Notes: generated by a model not told the origin, from the letters alone. 64,000 nucleotides of DNA from Ktedonosporobacter rubrisoli (GCF_004208415.1 NZ_CP035758.1:6386001-6450000), one strand, 5' to 3'. Counted from the stretch's first letter, positions 1 to 9,290 are shown. Translations and numbers: made by a program.

Positions 1-2377
1 CAACAATGCGCAGGCGGGCCAGCACAGTGTTGGCAGGCTGGGCCCGCGCGGCTATTCCCACCGCGTGGGCGAGCCGCAGGGCATCAACATTATAACCGGC
101 CAGATAGATAGCATCGACGTTATTTTCTATAGCTTCCTGTACCAGGCGGCCATAGCCCTCAACCGTCGTTTTAGTCTCATTAAATGTATCCTGGACAGAT
201 GCTACCCCCTGGGCTTTGATCGATTTGGTAAAAGCATCGGCCAGCGACTGACTATAGATATCATTGGGATCACGCAAGACAAGAATTTTCTTCGCCTGCA
301 GGTTTTTCACTACAACCTGTCCCATCATATTACCCTGCTTGTCATCAGGCGGATTGACGCGGAAAAAATACTGACTGCTTCCGCTCAATTTCACGCTTGA
401 GGCGCTTTGCGAAATCAGAGGAATGTGCACGCCGGCCAGAATATCGATGGCGTTGATTGATTGCGAGCTGTAGGGCCAGCCCATGACGCCAATAATATGG
501 TCGATATTGCCAGCCCTGGTTACACGATTGGCTACAAACTGCGCAACTTTGGCGACGTTATCGTTACTGGTGCCCGAGCTTGCAATGAGCAAACGCAGCT
601 TCAATCCGTTGGGCAGAAGGTTGCGCGAATTAATCTCATGTTGGGCCAGATATTCGCTCTGGAACTGGCCGCGATCCGACTCAAGATTAACGGGACTGTT
701 ATCCAACGCCTGGGCGATTACGATGGTTACATAGGGGGCGTTCTGTTGGAGGATGTGCAGATTCTCGTTATAAATCTGGGACTCGCCATCAGTTGGATCA
801 GCGCTTACCACACGATTGTATAAATTGACGGCGCTGCTCACATCTCCATGCAGTAAAGCCTGGGCAGCTTCTTTCTTCAGCTCTACGTTCGTACGTCCTG
901 TGTAAGCGTCGAAGACGATGCGCCCATCGCTGATACCGATGCCGTTCTGTTTGAAGGCCTGTAGCTCTGTCTGCCACTCTTGATTCAATGCCGCCTGGTT
1001 CTGCGCATTCTGCCTGGCAGTTGCTGTGGCCTGCATATCGGCCGGAGTGAGCTTGCTAGTTGACAGCCAGGGCAGGCCGTAGAGGAAAAATAGCGCTAAG
1101 AGGATAAGGAGCGTTCCCAGTCCACCTACAGTAGTCAGGCTGCGCACCATCGAGCGGCGGCTGCGCGCGCGTATCTGTTCCGGGCTGATGGGAGCTGCTT
1201 TTACGGGTATGGGACTGCTGGGAGGGCTGGTCAGGTCAGGGGGCGGATAAGAGGCTATCAAATCCTGAAGAGCGCGCAACATCTCGCTGGCATCGCTATA
1301 GCGCTGGGGCACCGAGAGCCGTAAGGCGCGCGCTAGAATCGTTTCCATCCCGGTGCTGATGACAGGATTGAGGCGGCGCGCCGGTGGATAGAAGAAAGCC
1401 ACGCGTTCGCGCGGGTCAAATCCGGTGACTGCGTGGTGCATCGTACAGGCCAGAGCATAGAGATCTATCGAGGGCTGTATCTCACCATGCACCTGCTCTG
1501 GAGCGACGTAACCAGCCGCAGTCGCTTGCGGGGCCTGGGGTAAAAATAACGGCATATAGATCAGCGAGGCGCTGCTTCTATCCTGACTGATGATAATCGT
1601 ATCAGGGCTGATTGCCCCATGAACAAGGGCCGGCTGCTGATGGGCAAGAATAACTAGCAGTTCACATAACTGCCGGCCATAGATAGCTACTTCCTGTTCG
1701 GGCAAGGCGCCACTCTGCTGGCGCAGCAATACCGATAGGCTCTCACCCTCGGGATACTGAAAGATAATATACTGGGACGTTTCCTCCTGAAACACATCGA
1801 TGATGTGCGGGAAACCCGGATGGGATATTTCCATAAGGCGCGAGGCAAGCGTACGCACAGCCTGGGCCATATCCTGTGGTGGATTACCAGGAAATTCTAC
1901 GCGACGTACCAATACTCGACGCCTGGTCATAGCTTGTGTATCCAAAGCGAGCCAGGCCTGGCCCTGGTCCTGCTGGTTTTTGGGTAAAGTGGCGTGCTCT
2001 AGAATGCGATAACGGTTATGTAAGGTATCGCCACGCATCAAAAGCTTGCCCTCAGCGCCGGTCACGCTCTTTTCGGCAGTCGATTGTAGGGACCAGGCCC
2101 CTGAGACATGAATATTTTGGGGCGCGAAACCTGGCATACTTAAGGATTTTGCTTCCCCCATGCTCAATGGATCGGTGCTCGGCATAAATTGTCTTATGCC
2201 CGAAAAGCCCGGAGGCCGAGTGTCAGGCATGGCTGACGGGTTGGTTATCGGTCCATTAGGCAGATTGGCAACTGGTATGCTACGCGGATTTGCTGGCATT
2301 TCTTCAAAGGTATATCCGCAACGAGGGCAGCGGCCTTGCACGAAATCTCCAGCGAAGGTACAACGTGGACACTTCAT
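1..2377 (-). CDS. Zinc-ribbon / pseudokinase / ligand-binding membrane protein (partial)
   Basis: Reading leftward from an ATG at 2377, the frame stays open to the window edge, about 792 codons with no stop, so the C-terminus is missing. Residues 1-25 hold two CxxC pairs (a zinc ribbon). Residues about 120-390 follow a Ser/Thr kinase fold, but the catalytic HRD is replaced by HGA near residue 252 and no DFG is visible, so it is probably a pseudokinase. A membrane helix lies near 410-435. After a helical linker, residues about 500-792 resemble a periplasmic branched-chain amino-acid-type binding domain (Peripla_BP_6). The outside domain probably binds a small ligand and passes a signal to the cytoplasmic kinase-like half. 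Domain calls are from motifs and fold pattern; partner and ligand are unknown. Confidence 0.8.
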   Translation of the reverse strand, partial: MKCPRCTFAGDFVQGRCPRCGYTFEEMPANPRSIPVANLPNGPITNPSAMPDTRPPGFSGIRQFMPSTDPLSMGEAKSLSMPGFAPQNIHVSGAWSLQSTAEKSVTGAEGKLLMRGDTLHNRYRILEHATLPKNQQDQGQAWLALDTQAMTRRRVLVRRVEFPGNPPQDMAQAVRTLASRLMEISHPGFPHIIDVFQEETSQYIIFQYPEGESLSVLLRQQSGALPEQEVAIYGRQLCELLVILAHQQPALVHGAISPDTIIISQDRSSASLIYMPLFLPQAPQATAAGYVAPEQVHGEIQPSIDLYALACTMHHAVTGFDPRERVAFFYPPARRLNPVISTGMETILARALRLSVPQRYSDASEMLRALQDLIASYPPPDLTSPPSSPIPVKAAPISPEQIRARSRRSMVRSLTTVGGLGTLLILLALFFLYGLPWLSTSKLTPADMQATATARQNAQNQAALNQEWQTELQAFKQNGIGISDGRIVFDAYTGRTNVELKKEAAQALLHGDVSSAVNLYNRVVSADPTDGESQIYNENLHILQQNAPYVTIVIAQALDNSPVNLESDRGQFQSEYLAQHEINSRNLLPNGLKLRLLIASSGTSNDNVAKVAQFVANRVTRAGNIDHIIGVMGWPYSSQSINAIDILAGVHIPLISQSASSVKLSGSSQYFFRVNPPDDKQGNMMGQVVVKNLQAKKILVLRDPNDIYSQSLADAFTKSIKAQGVASVQDTFNETKTTVEGYGRLVQEAIENNVDAIYLAGYNVDALRLAHAVGIAARAQPANTVLARLRIV

Positions 2378-2998
2378 CAGGTATCCCCTTCCGCTCTCCT
2401 TTTCTTCCAGACAAAGGATAGACATTTATCAATACATTTTTGGCCAATCAACGCAAGCTTCTTAAAATAATGCACGACATGGACCAAAATGTCTATCTCT
2501 CTAGGAAATATAGGTAAAGCGTTTCTTGTTTATATATATTTATAGACATCATACATTAAGTACTTTTAGAGAGGTAATCATCATATATTTATCTTCAATA
2601 TATACTCGTGAAAACGCTTTGGAAATGTGAGCTTGAGGGTTCCTGCGGCGGCCCCGGCGAGCAAAAAGCGTTAGGGTGAGAACAAACAGCGCCGCTGGGG
2701 GGAACGCTGCCAGGAAGCAAACTATCCCGGCAGACCAGAAAAGGGCAAACAAAGCGGCTTCCTTTTGCAACAAGAAAAGGCTCTTACGCAACTCTGCTGA
2801 TCTGTAATATAGTATAATAAATGGTAAAACCATTTTTCGATCTTATTCTTTGTTTCGAGGGACAACACCCTACCTCTGATGATTGTTTTCAGGGATTGCC
2901 GGAATAGTCTGGAGAGAGAAGCATCAAGCGAACCCGGCGCGCAACTTGCAGTCATGAGGATAGGAGCAGTCAAGCTGAGAACGGACAGAAGGAGCTGT
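2378..2998. other. Intergenic region, no supported gene
   Basis: About 620 bases between divergently read genes. The 2480-2600 part is AT-rich and could hold promoters for either side. Short frames here, including a hydrophobic 94-codon frame on the minus strand at 2549-2833, lack a ribosome site and recognisable homology. Confidence 0.5.
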
Positions 2999-3490
2999 AT
3001 GATGTCGTGCTGGGAGTATTGTGAAGTCGGCTGGACGCCCAAGCAGATTACGATCCATGTTTACAGCGGGCGTTCCGATGGAAGTTATGAGGGCGTCCTG
3101 GAGCCGAAAGAATGGGGCTCCTTGTTGGCTCAATTAGGTGCCGATAGCTGGGAACTGGTCGGGGTTGTCCCAACCAGGCCAGCCACTCATACCCTCTATT
3201 ACTTCAAACGTCCTCTCGACCCGCCTCAAGTCATCGAAAGGGAAAAGCAGGAGAAGTTGAAGGCAGAGCAGGAGTGGCGCAAGCAGCTGGAAGAGTGGGA
3301 AAAGGCGCCGCCGGGAACGATCTTACGATTGCATCATGCTACCCTTATGAAGAGCACTCCTGTAGCAGTGGAGCCGACAAACGAACCCGTAGATGCAGAG
3401 GGCAGGGCAGGCGTGAAAGGACAGGAGAACCCGAATCAGATTTCTCTCTCTGACTCTTCTCTGGGGGCAGAGCACAAGCCGGAGCCATGA
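2999..3490 (+). CDS. Conserved hypothetical protein, DUF4177-like
   Basis: Encodes about 163 residues. The start at the first of two tandem ATGs is chosen because AAGGAG lies a few bases upstream; the longer frame from 2879 has no such site. The first 60 residues (WEYCEVGW, then a beta-rich stretch ending in a WELVGV-like motif) resemble DUF4177-type small proteins whose role is unknown. Residues about 75-105 are a charged Glu/Lys/Gln helix, probably coiled coil, and the tail is low-complexity. No signal peptide or membrane helix. It stands alone. Function not assigned. Confidence 0.65.
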   Translation: MMSCWEYCEVGWTPKQITIHVYSGRSDGSYEGVLEPKEWGSLLAQLGADSWELVGVVPTRPATHTLYYFKRPLDPPQVIEREKQEKLKAEQEWRKQLEEWEKAPPGTILRLHHATLMKSTPVAVEPTNEPVDAEGRAGVKGQENPNQISLSDSSLGAEHKPEP

Positions 3491-3685
3491 AACAGATGAG
3501 AAGCGAGCACAGCGTTCCTCGTCCCATTCATTGGTTCTACGCAACCGTGCTAATGGGAAGTGCAATCTGCTCAAGGATGAGACTATTTCCTCCTGTTTGC
3601 TGATCCTTCACAGAAAAAACGACGAACCGACAGAATCAGATGGACAGGACGCCCGACTGATGGAAGATTACGCAACCGCAAAGCG

Positions 3686-4363
3686 CTAGAGACCCTGCAC
3701 AAGCGGCGATGAGTCATAATTGGCAAGCAGATCGGCAGGCCCATCATAGATGGCCAGGGCGCCGCGCAAGCCCTCATCGCTCCAACCGCCGCAGCGAAAG
3801 GCCAGCGTCTTCACCCCGGCTCGCGTCGCCGCCTCAATATCATAGGCTGTATCGCCGATCATCACAACCTGCTCAGGAGTACAGCCCGAGCGCTTGAGCG
3901 CGGCCTGCATAATATCGGGATTGGGCTTGGATTCTGGCGCATCCTTAGCCGATGTTTCCTGGGTAAAGAAATCAGAGGCCTGGGGACTGATCAGGCGCAG
4001 CAAGCCATTCAATTCATCGGGCTCGGCCGAGGTCGCAACCACCAATTTGAGTCCCTGCTCGTGCATGCGCTTGAGCAGCTCAAATGTTTGTGGGAAGGCG
4101 TGCAAGCGCGGTAGATACTCATGCATAAAGAGCTCTTTGTGCCGTTTGCTGATCTTTTCACCCTTCGGGCTATCCTTCTGCACGCCAATGGTCTCGGGCA
4201 AGACTTTATCCCCACCCATACCGATTAAGGGGCGCAAGCGCGCAAAGGGCACATGCTCCCCGTTTTCTTCTAAAGCCTGCACCCAGGCATGGGCATGGGC
4301 ATCATTGCTATCGATTAATGTACCATCTACATCAAGAATAACGCCATGTAGCTGTCTGGCCAT
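3686..4363 (-). CDS. HAD-superfamily hydrolase (phosphatase-like)
   Basis: Protein of 225 residues with HAD motifs in order: DVDGT at residues 11-15 (nucleophile and acid/base Asp), a VATS motif II region near 100, Lys in a SKPNPD motif, and GDTAYD near 170 for Mg binding. The helical cap after motif I marks subfamily I, the group of phosphoglycolate phosphatase and beta-phosphoglucomutase, so a small phosphorylated metabolite is the likely substrate. The ATG at 4363 is preferred because AAAGGTGG sits about eight bases upstream; a GTG at 4375 lies inside that site. Cytoplasmic. Substrate cannot be fixed from sequence. Confidence 0.88.
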   Translation of the reverse strand: MARQLHGVILDVDGTLIDSNDAHAHAWVQALEENGEHVPFARLRPLIGMGGDKVLPETIGVQKDSPKGEKISKRHKELFMHEYLPRLHAFPQTFELLKRMHEQGLKLVVATSAEPDELNGLLRLISPQASDFFTQETSAKDAPESKPNPDIMQAALKRSGCTPEQVVMIGDTAYDIEAATRAGVKTLAFRCGGWSDEGLRGALAIYDGPADLLANYDSSPLVQGL

Positions 4364-4780
4364 CCGTAGTTCCACCTTTCAAATCCTGCTAGGCTAAAAG
4401 CATAGCCGTTGCAGCTTTTTGCTCTACTCCTAACACGTTCATAGGCCAGAAGGCGATACTGCCGAGTTTTCTGCACGAGGAGAATAACGTACAAGTTTAC
4501 ATTCTATAAATTTTTAGGCCCTTTGTGGTATCTGGCTGACTCATCTGTAAATGCGTAGCCTTGTTACAGAAGCAATGCATGAAGAAGAGATAGCCTATCA
4601 AAGGCTACTCCAGAGAAACCTCTGGCACAGTTATATGGGTTCTGGGAAACTTTCGGTGTGCCTGCTAGCGAGCAATAAGAAAGAAGAATGTCGGGAAGAA
4701 GCATCAGAAGCTCAATTGTGATATACTGTAGTATACACCATATCAGAGGGCCACGGAGCCCGCAGAGAAAGGATGCTTGC
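4364..4780. other. Intergenic region with a promoter-like palindrome
   Basis: No gene supported. TATAC-TGTA-GTATA at 4722-4735 is a perfect dyad about 45 bases upstream of the GyrB-like gene and includes a good -10 box (TATACT). A similar GTATAGTATAC sits at 5834-5844 before the acetyltransferase. It may be only a symmetrical -10 region. Confidence 0.4.
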
Positions 4781-5428
4781 ATGGTACATTCAGCGGATTC
4801 TGAACAACCTGGGGATAGCGCTGCTGGCATTCAAATTCTCCTGGCCCACGAAGCTGTACGCAAGCGTCCGACTATGTATCTTGGCTCAACCAATCTCCAA
4901 GCCCTTTCCAGACTCCTCCAACTCGCAGTAAAGGGGGTACTTTGGCACTACCGTTTCCTTGGAGAGACCCCAGAGCAGATTACGGTACAAATTGCGTCTG
5001 ACAGCAGTGCTACAGTGACCAGTTCCAAAGCAGCAGCTGCGTCCGTTTTTCTGGAACAAAGTGCTCGTCTGCTGAGAGAAGAATGCTCTCGTCTATGGAT
5101 TACACAATTACGGCCATTTCTCCACCTGCAGGGTGTCAACGCCATGTCTGAACTTTGCGTAGTCAATGCGCTGTCTGACCACCTTGAGGTGGGCATACGC
5201 GGGTTAGAGAACCGTTGGTGTTCTTTCCAGTTTGAGCAAGGAGTGTTCTTGCATGAGGAAGAACTGCCTTCTCTTCTAGACCAGGAGCGGAATATCCAGT
5301 TGCGTTTCTGCCCGGATTTTACCATCCTCGACCCAGCAACATTTGATTACGAGCAGATCCAGGAGGCGATGCATTCCCTCTCGAAAGACTTTCCTTCTGT
5401 TCCTCTTACGGTCATTGATGCCCGTTAA
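4781..5428 (+). CDS. GyrB ATPase-domain homologue lacking ATP-binding residues
   Basis: Encodes 215 residues from an ATG with AGAAAGGA upstream. Residues 24-35 (HEAVRKRPTMYLG region) match the start of the DNA gyrase B GHKL domain, and residues about 127-215 match its later part (VVNALSDHLEV, then a PD-F pattern and a VPLTVID end). The whole protein equals only the first about 220 residues of GyrB. The parts that bind ATP in GyrB are not conserved: the Glu/Asn helix has become an LAVKG stretch, the DNGRGIP loop is absent, and the GGLHGVG loop is reduced to LQGVN. It cannot be a gyrase and is probably not an ATPase. It may be a regulatory decoy or a relic. Immediately downstream lies a transposase remnant. 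Confidence 0.75.
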   Translation: MVHSADSEQPGDSAAGIQILLAHEAVRKRPTMYLGSTNLQALSRLLQLAVKGVLWHYRFLGETPEQITVQIASDSSATVTSSKAAAASVFLEQSARLLREECSRLWITQLRPFLHLQGVNAMSELCVVNALSDHLEVGIRGLENRWCSFQFEQGVFLHEEELPSLLDQERNIQLRFCPDFTILDPATFDYEQIQEAMHSLSKDFPSVPLTVIDAR

Positions 5429-5462
5429 AGAAGCGGGTTGCCTTTGGCTGGATGCAGCAACA

Positions 5463-5801
5463 CGCGGCGTGTAAGTGAAAGCGATCGACCACCTGTTTTG
5501 CCTGGGGAGCACCCTCAGCGGCGGCCTGACGAAAGAGTTTGCCGCGATCCCGTGAAACCAGGTCAATTTCAGGATGCTTGCGCAACCACGCTTTGCTCGT
5601 TTCCACTGAACGGTCCGCCAATAACTGCACAACTCGCTGTTTTTCAAGTTCAACCAGGATGGTTCCGGACGTCTGGCCTTTCTTCCACGCCCACTCGTCT
5701 ATCCCGACCTTCGCTACTTCGCCTTCACTGGGCAAGGCAAGCTGCAAAACGCGACGAGTGATGGTTTTGGCTGTTGTGGGCATGCCAAGGGACATCGAAG
5801 C
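5463..5801 (-). pseudogene. ISL3-family transposase remnant
   Basis: The minus-strand frame encodes a central slice of an ISL3-type DDE transposase: LGMPTTAKTITRRV, then IDEWAWKKG with the first catalytic Asp, SRDRG with the second, and VVDRFHL. About 110 residues remain of the usual 400-550. The N-terminal zinc finger and the C-terminal catalytic Glu region are missing, and the open frame runs into unrelated residues at both ends. No terminal inverted repeats were found. This is a dead fragment left by an old insertion between the GyrB-like gene and the acetyltransferase. Confidence 0.8.
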
Positions 5802-5877
5802 GCTGAAGCTTCCCGTTCCTCGTGTTCGGCCTGGTATAGTATACTCGGAGAAGCATTCCGCTCTCAAGGAGGGAGAG

Positions 5878-6381
5878 ATGTCACTCACTCACGACACACA
5901 TCTTGAAGTGCGGCCCCTCACCGTCGAAGATGCCCCCACCTGTGACCAGATTATCCTGACCCTTCCGCGCCACTTCGGGTACGAAAGTGGATGACAGGCA
6001 TGCGCCCAAGCCGTGCGGACAGGTGAGGGATGGGTAGCTGTTTCCGAGGGCCGCGTTGTCGGCTTTTTGACGGTGCAAACCCACAGCACCACAACCATTG
6101 AGATCACCTGGATGGCAGTGCAGGCAGATCTGCGCGGTCAAGGCATCGGGCGGCGGCTGATTGAGCGCCTGCGACAAGAGACGCAAGCGCAGGGATATCG
6201 CCTCCTGCTGGTATCGACACTGGCCCCCTCCTATGAGGGGGATACTGAGGGTCCAGCCGAAGAGGGCTACGCTGCGACGCGGGCTTTCTACCACAAGGTA
6301 GGCTTTCTAGATGTCTGTGAAGTCCCCCTGTACTGGGGATTGGGCAGCGATCCCGCCTTGCTGCTGGTCATGCCTCTCTAA
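5878..6381 (+). pseudogene. GNAT N-acetyltransferase interrupted by an in-frame TGA
   Basis: An ATG after AAGGAGGGAGAG starts a GNAT-like N-terminus (LEVRPLTVEDAPTCDQI) that meets TGA at 5992-5994. The same frame then continues without shift to 6381 and carries the acetyl-CoA site (RGQGIGRRLIERL) and the typical C-terminal ARAFYHKVGF-type motif. Without the stop the protein would have 167 residues, normal for the family. TGA differs by one base from TGG (Trp). Either a recent nonsense mutation or sequencing error broke the gene, or translation restarts at GTG 6013 to give a 122-residue fragment. Substrate unknown; acyl acceptor specificity in this family is not readable from sequence. Confidence 0.8.
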
Positions 6382-6549
6382 ATGTGCATCAGCTTGACGC
6401 GGACCTCCCCAATATTACATGCTGGGTACGGCCATGGATTTTCTATGTGCCCGAATCTGAATTCCCTTATCGTTGCCAGATGATGATGGCATGGAAGCGC
6501 TTGACAACCGGGCCCACGGAAGGCTCTTTAGCCGTAAGGAGAGAACGCC

Positions 6550-7872
6550 ATGCAAGTCATGAAGCTACGGGGCCAGCTTCCCTCTCAGATGATGCAGGAG
6601 AAGATAGCGGCCCTTCTGCCCCAGATCGAGAATCTATACAAGGATCTTCATCGCTCCCCCGAATTATCTATGCATGAGACCCAAACAGCTAGCAAGGTTG
6701 CTGAACAGATCAAAGCCATCGGCGCCTATGAAGTAGCGAGCGGTGTTGGCAAGACAGGCGTCGTCTGCGTGCTGCGCAATGGAGAAGGGCCAACTGTGGC
6801 CTTGCGCGCTGATATGGACGCCCTTCCCGTTGAAGAGAAGACGGGTTTACCCTATGCCAGCACTGTTCGTAGCAAAGATCCCTATGGCAATGATGTGCCT
6901 GTCATGCACGCCTGCGGACACGATATCCACACGGCCTGTCTGGTAGGTGCCGCGCAGCTTATGTCCCAGTGTAAAGATTACTGGCGTGGCACGTTTATGG
7001 CCCTGTTCCAGCCGGGCGAGGAAACCTTGCAGGGCGCTGAAGCGATGCTGCGCGATGGAGTTTTTAAGCGTTTTCCGCGCCCCGATTACTTGCTTGGTCA
7101 GCACGCGACGCAACTGCCGACCGGAACAGTTCAGCATCGCGCAGGTATTATGGCCAAAGCCGTGACCAATCTCCAGGTGCGCATCTTTGGTGTCGGCGGC
7201 CATGGCGCGATGCCCGAAAACACCATCGATCCGGTGATTATTGCCGCCGGGGCAATTATGCGCATGCAAACGATTGTCTCGCGCGAAATTTCGGCACGCT
7301 ATCAGCCAGTGATCACAGTAGGCTCAGTGCAGGCGGGCCTTAAGGCAAATGTGATTCCAGATGAGGCCATGATGCTGATCACGCTGCGCAGCACAGATGA
7401 TGATGCCCTCAAGCGCATGGTCGAGGCAGTCAAGCGCACGATTATCCTTGAGGCGCAGATATCACACGCTCCCCGCGAGCCAGAAATTACAGTTAGTGAG
7501 CATGGCCCCATGCTCTCCAACGACCATAAGCTGACAGAGAGGATCGAAGCCGCCCATCGGGCCTACTTCAAAAATGAACATGTGATGAAAATGCCGTATC
7601 CGCTGCCGGCCAGCGAGGATTTTGGCGCCTTCGGCATCGCCGGACCCGCTCATTTTCCCCCACCGGACATTCCTTATTGTTACTGGACGATTGGCACAAC
7701 CCGCGCCGATCGCTGGGCTCAGGTCCCTGGTCACGACCCGCTTGAGAAAACGTCACAGCTACCGGGTCCGCATTCTCCCTTGTTTGCGCCCGAGCCTACG
7801 CCCTCGCTACGCACTGGCATAGAGGCGCTTACTGTGGCCGCGCTGGAATTGCTGAGCCAACCGGAGGCCTGA
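6550..7872 (+). CDS. M20-family amidohydrolase (hippurate/N-acyl amino acid hydrolase type)
   Basis: Encodes 440 residues with AAGGAGAG before the ATG. The metal site HACGHD lies at residues 120-125 and the catalytic Glu pair at 158-159 (FQPGEE); a lid/dimerisation domain follows at about 195-310, then a C-terminal catalytic part with PASEDFG. Such di-metal enzymes hydrolyse the amide of N-acyl amino acids, hippurate or similar substrates in the cytoplasm. No signal peptide. It is preceded by the broken acetyltransferase and appears to be a single-gene unit. Exact substrate unresolved. Confidence 0.9.
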   Translation: MQVMKLRGQLPSQMMQEKIAALLPQIENLYKDLHRSPELSMHETQTASKVAEQIKAIGAYEVASGVGKTGVVCVLRNGEGPTVALRADMDALPVEEKTGLPYASTVRSKDPYGNDVPVMHACGHDIHTACLVGAAQLMSQCKDYWRGTFMALFQPGEETLQGAEAMLRDGVFKRFPRPDYLLGQHATQLPTGTVQHRAGIMAKAVTNLQVRIFGVGGHGAMPENTIDPVIIAAGAIMRMQTIVSREISARYQPVITVGSVQAGLKANVIPDEAMMLITLRSTDDDALKRMVEAVKRTIILEAQISHAPREPEITVSEHGPMLSNDHKLTERIEAAHRAYFKNEHVMKMPYPLPASEDFGAFGIAGPAHFPPPDIPYCYWTIGTTRADRWAQVPGHDPLEKTSQLPGPHSPLFAPEPTPSLRTGIEALTVAALELLSQPEA

Positions 7873-7950
7873 GCAAGCTTGTCAGTGGGTTTCTCAACTG
7901 TGCTAGCTTGGCCGGCAAAATATCGGAGCAAGCGTTGCGGAATAAATAAA

Positions 7951-7989
7951 AAGAGCAGGAGCACCATGAGAGAAAGCGCTCCTGCTCTT
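7951..7989 (-). terminator. Rho-independent terminator of the DUF2795 gene
   Basis: Perfect 12-bp stem, AAGAGCAGGAGC at 7951-7962 against 7978-7989, loop 15. Read on the minus strand it is followed by TTTTTATTTATT, so it ends the transcript of the gene at 8031-8231. Confidence 0.85.
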
Positions 7990-8030
7990 GAGACACTGGA
8001 CGGCAATAATCCTCACAGAGGTCCGCGTGC

Positions 8031-8231
8031 TCAGGAATGTAAATCGTGCAGGGACTTAGTGACATCGGTTGGCTTATTATATGTCTGCTCGGGCAGCTTA
8101 CCTAATACCTTGCACATCTCCTCATCGGCGCCATTTTTGCGGGCCTGGTTGACAATATCCTGTCTTTTTGCGGGATAATCCAGACCTTTTAGCTTTTTCT
8201 CTACTTCTATCGGATTGAGCTTCGTTGCCAT
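8031..8231 (-). CDS. DUF2795 domain protein
   Basis: A 66-residue protein that is almost entirely one DUF2795 domain: NPIEVEKKLKGLDYPA, then RQDIVNQARKNGA and a short helix ending with LPEQTYNKPTDV. These small basic proteins are common in Actinobacteria and Chloroflexota; their function is not established, although the helical fold is often thought to bind nucleic acid or another protein. AAAGGAGCGC precedes the ATG and a strong terminator follows, so it is transcribed alone. Confidence 0.88.
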   Translation of the reverse strand: MATKLNPIEVEKKLKGLDYPAKRQDIVNQARKNGADEEMCKVLGKLPEQTYNKPTDVTKSLHDLHS

Positions 8232-8686
8232 ACTATGCGCTCCTTTCCAAATCTTTACAGTTTAGCGCTCGTCTAGCAAGCGTAACGTGAAAACTCTTAC
8301 ATCTTGTGGCGATCAGCAAGCGAGGAGACGAAGTTTGCGCTTCGCCCTCCTGTGAAGAAGTTCTCTTCTTGCCTTCCGCCACAATGTTGGGACGCTTTAA
8401 CGCCTGGACATGGCAATACACGAATCTTGCTGCGGAATGGTTACAATGCCTCGCCAGGCTAAAACTGCGCAGGCCAGTAAGCTTGAATTGTATGGGGCAC
8501 AATTTAATAGCCTTTTTACGCTCGTCTACCATCCACTTTCTTCTCGCTACAACGCGCAAATCCACGCGATGGCGCAGCCTGGAAAAGGAATATCGCGCAC
8601 AACTGGCGATGTTGTTATTGCTGTATCGAGCTGAAAAGCTGTTTTGTTGGACTAACTCAACTGAGGCATGGAGAAGGAGAATATAG
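8232..8686. other. Intergenic region, no supported gene
   Basis: Divergent promoter region between the DUF2795 gene and the peroxiredoxin-like gene. Overlapping frames on both strands show no family signature, biased composition or ribosome site. Confidence 0.5.
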
Positions 8687-9256
8687 ATGCGTGCCGATAT
8701 CGTTCCGGGAGCAAAGTTCCCAGATTATGAACTAACAGACCATACGCGGACACGGCGCCACTTGAGCGAGCTGCAGGGAATCGATCCCATGATCCTGATC
8801 CTCTCGCGCGGGCACTTCTGCCCCAAGGATCATCAACAGCACCTGGAGCTGGCTGCGTTCTATCCCAAGATCGCGGTCTCCTACACAAAAATTGTCACCA
8901 TCGCGACAGATAACATTCTTGAGATCAACGAGTTTCGCGATGCTGTAGGGGCGCAATGGACCTTCCTCTCGGATACCGCGCGGAAAGTGCAGCAGGACCT
9001 GGATATCCAGGAATACACAGATCCCTTCCACAATCCCATGATCCCCCATACGCTTGTGCTCGAACCCGGCCTGGTCATCCACAAGATCTATAATGGCTAC
9101 TGGTTTTGGGGCCGGCCATCGCCCGAGGAGCTGCGCCAGGATTTGCGCGAAGTGATGCGTAAGACGCGCCCCGACTGGGATCTATCAGCGCCCGGCCTGC
9201 GCGAGAATTGGGAGGGCAACAAAACCCTCCACTATCCTTATAAAGAGCGCAAATAA
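8687..9256 (+). CDS. Peroxiredoxin-like (AhpC/TSA) protein
   Basis: Encodes 189 residues; GAGAAGGAG precedes the ATG. The layout is thioredoxin-like: a VPGAKFPDYEL entry, a strand-loop with a single cysteine (SRGHFCPKD, Cys45), then a central sheet and a PHTLVLEPG segment close to the cis-Pro region. There is only one cysteine, so it would act as a 1-Cys enzyme reducing peroxides, if active. The usual PxxxT/SxxC motif is altered, which makes the peroxidase role uncertain. Cytoplasmic; convergent with the next gene. Confidence 0.72.
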   Translation: MRADIVPGAKFPDYELTDHTRTRRHLSELQGIDPMILILSRGHFCPKDHQQHLELAAFYPKIAVSYTKIVTIATDNILEINEFRDAVGAQWTFLSDTARKVQQDLDIQEYTDPFHNPMIPHTLVLEPGLVIHKIYNGYWFWGRPSPEELRQDLREVMRKTRPDWDLSAPGLRENWEGNKTLHYPYKERK

Positions 9257-9290
9257 CCTTAGCCCTGGGACGGCTTGAAGTAGAGAAGCG

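Noticed and set aside
2549..2833. Hydrophobic 94-codon frame on the minus strand
   Set aside because: No ribosome site and no homology; hydrophobic by chance in a T-rich stretch.
8306..8686. 126-codon plus-strand frame
   Set aside because: No family signature and several overlapping frames of similar quality in both directions.
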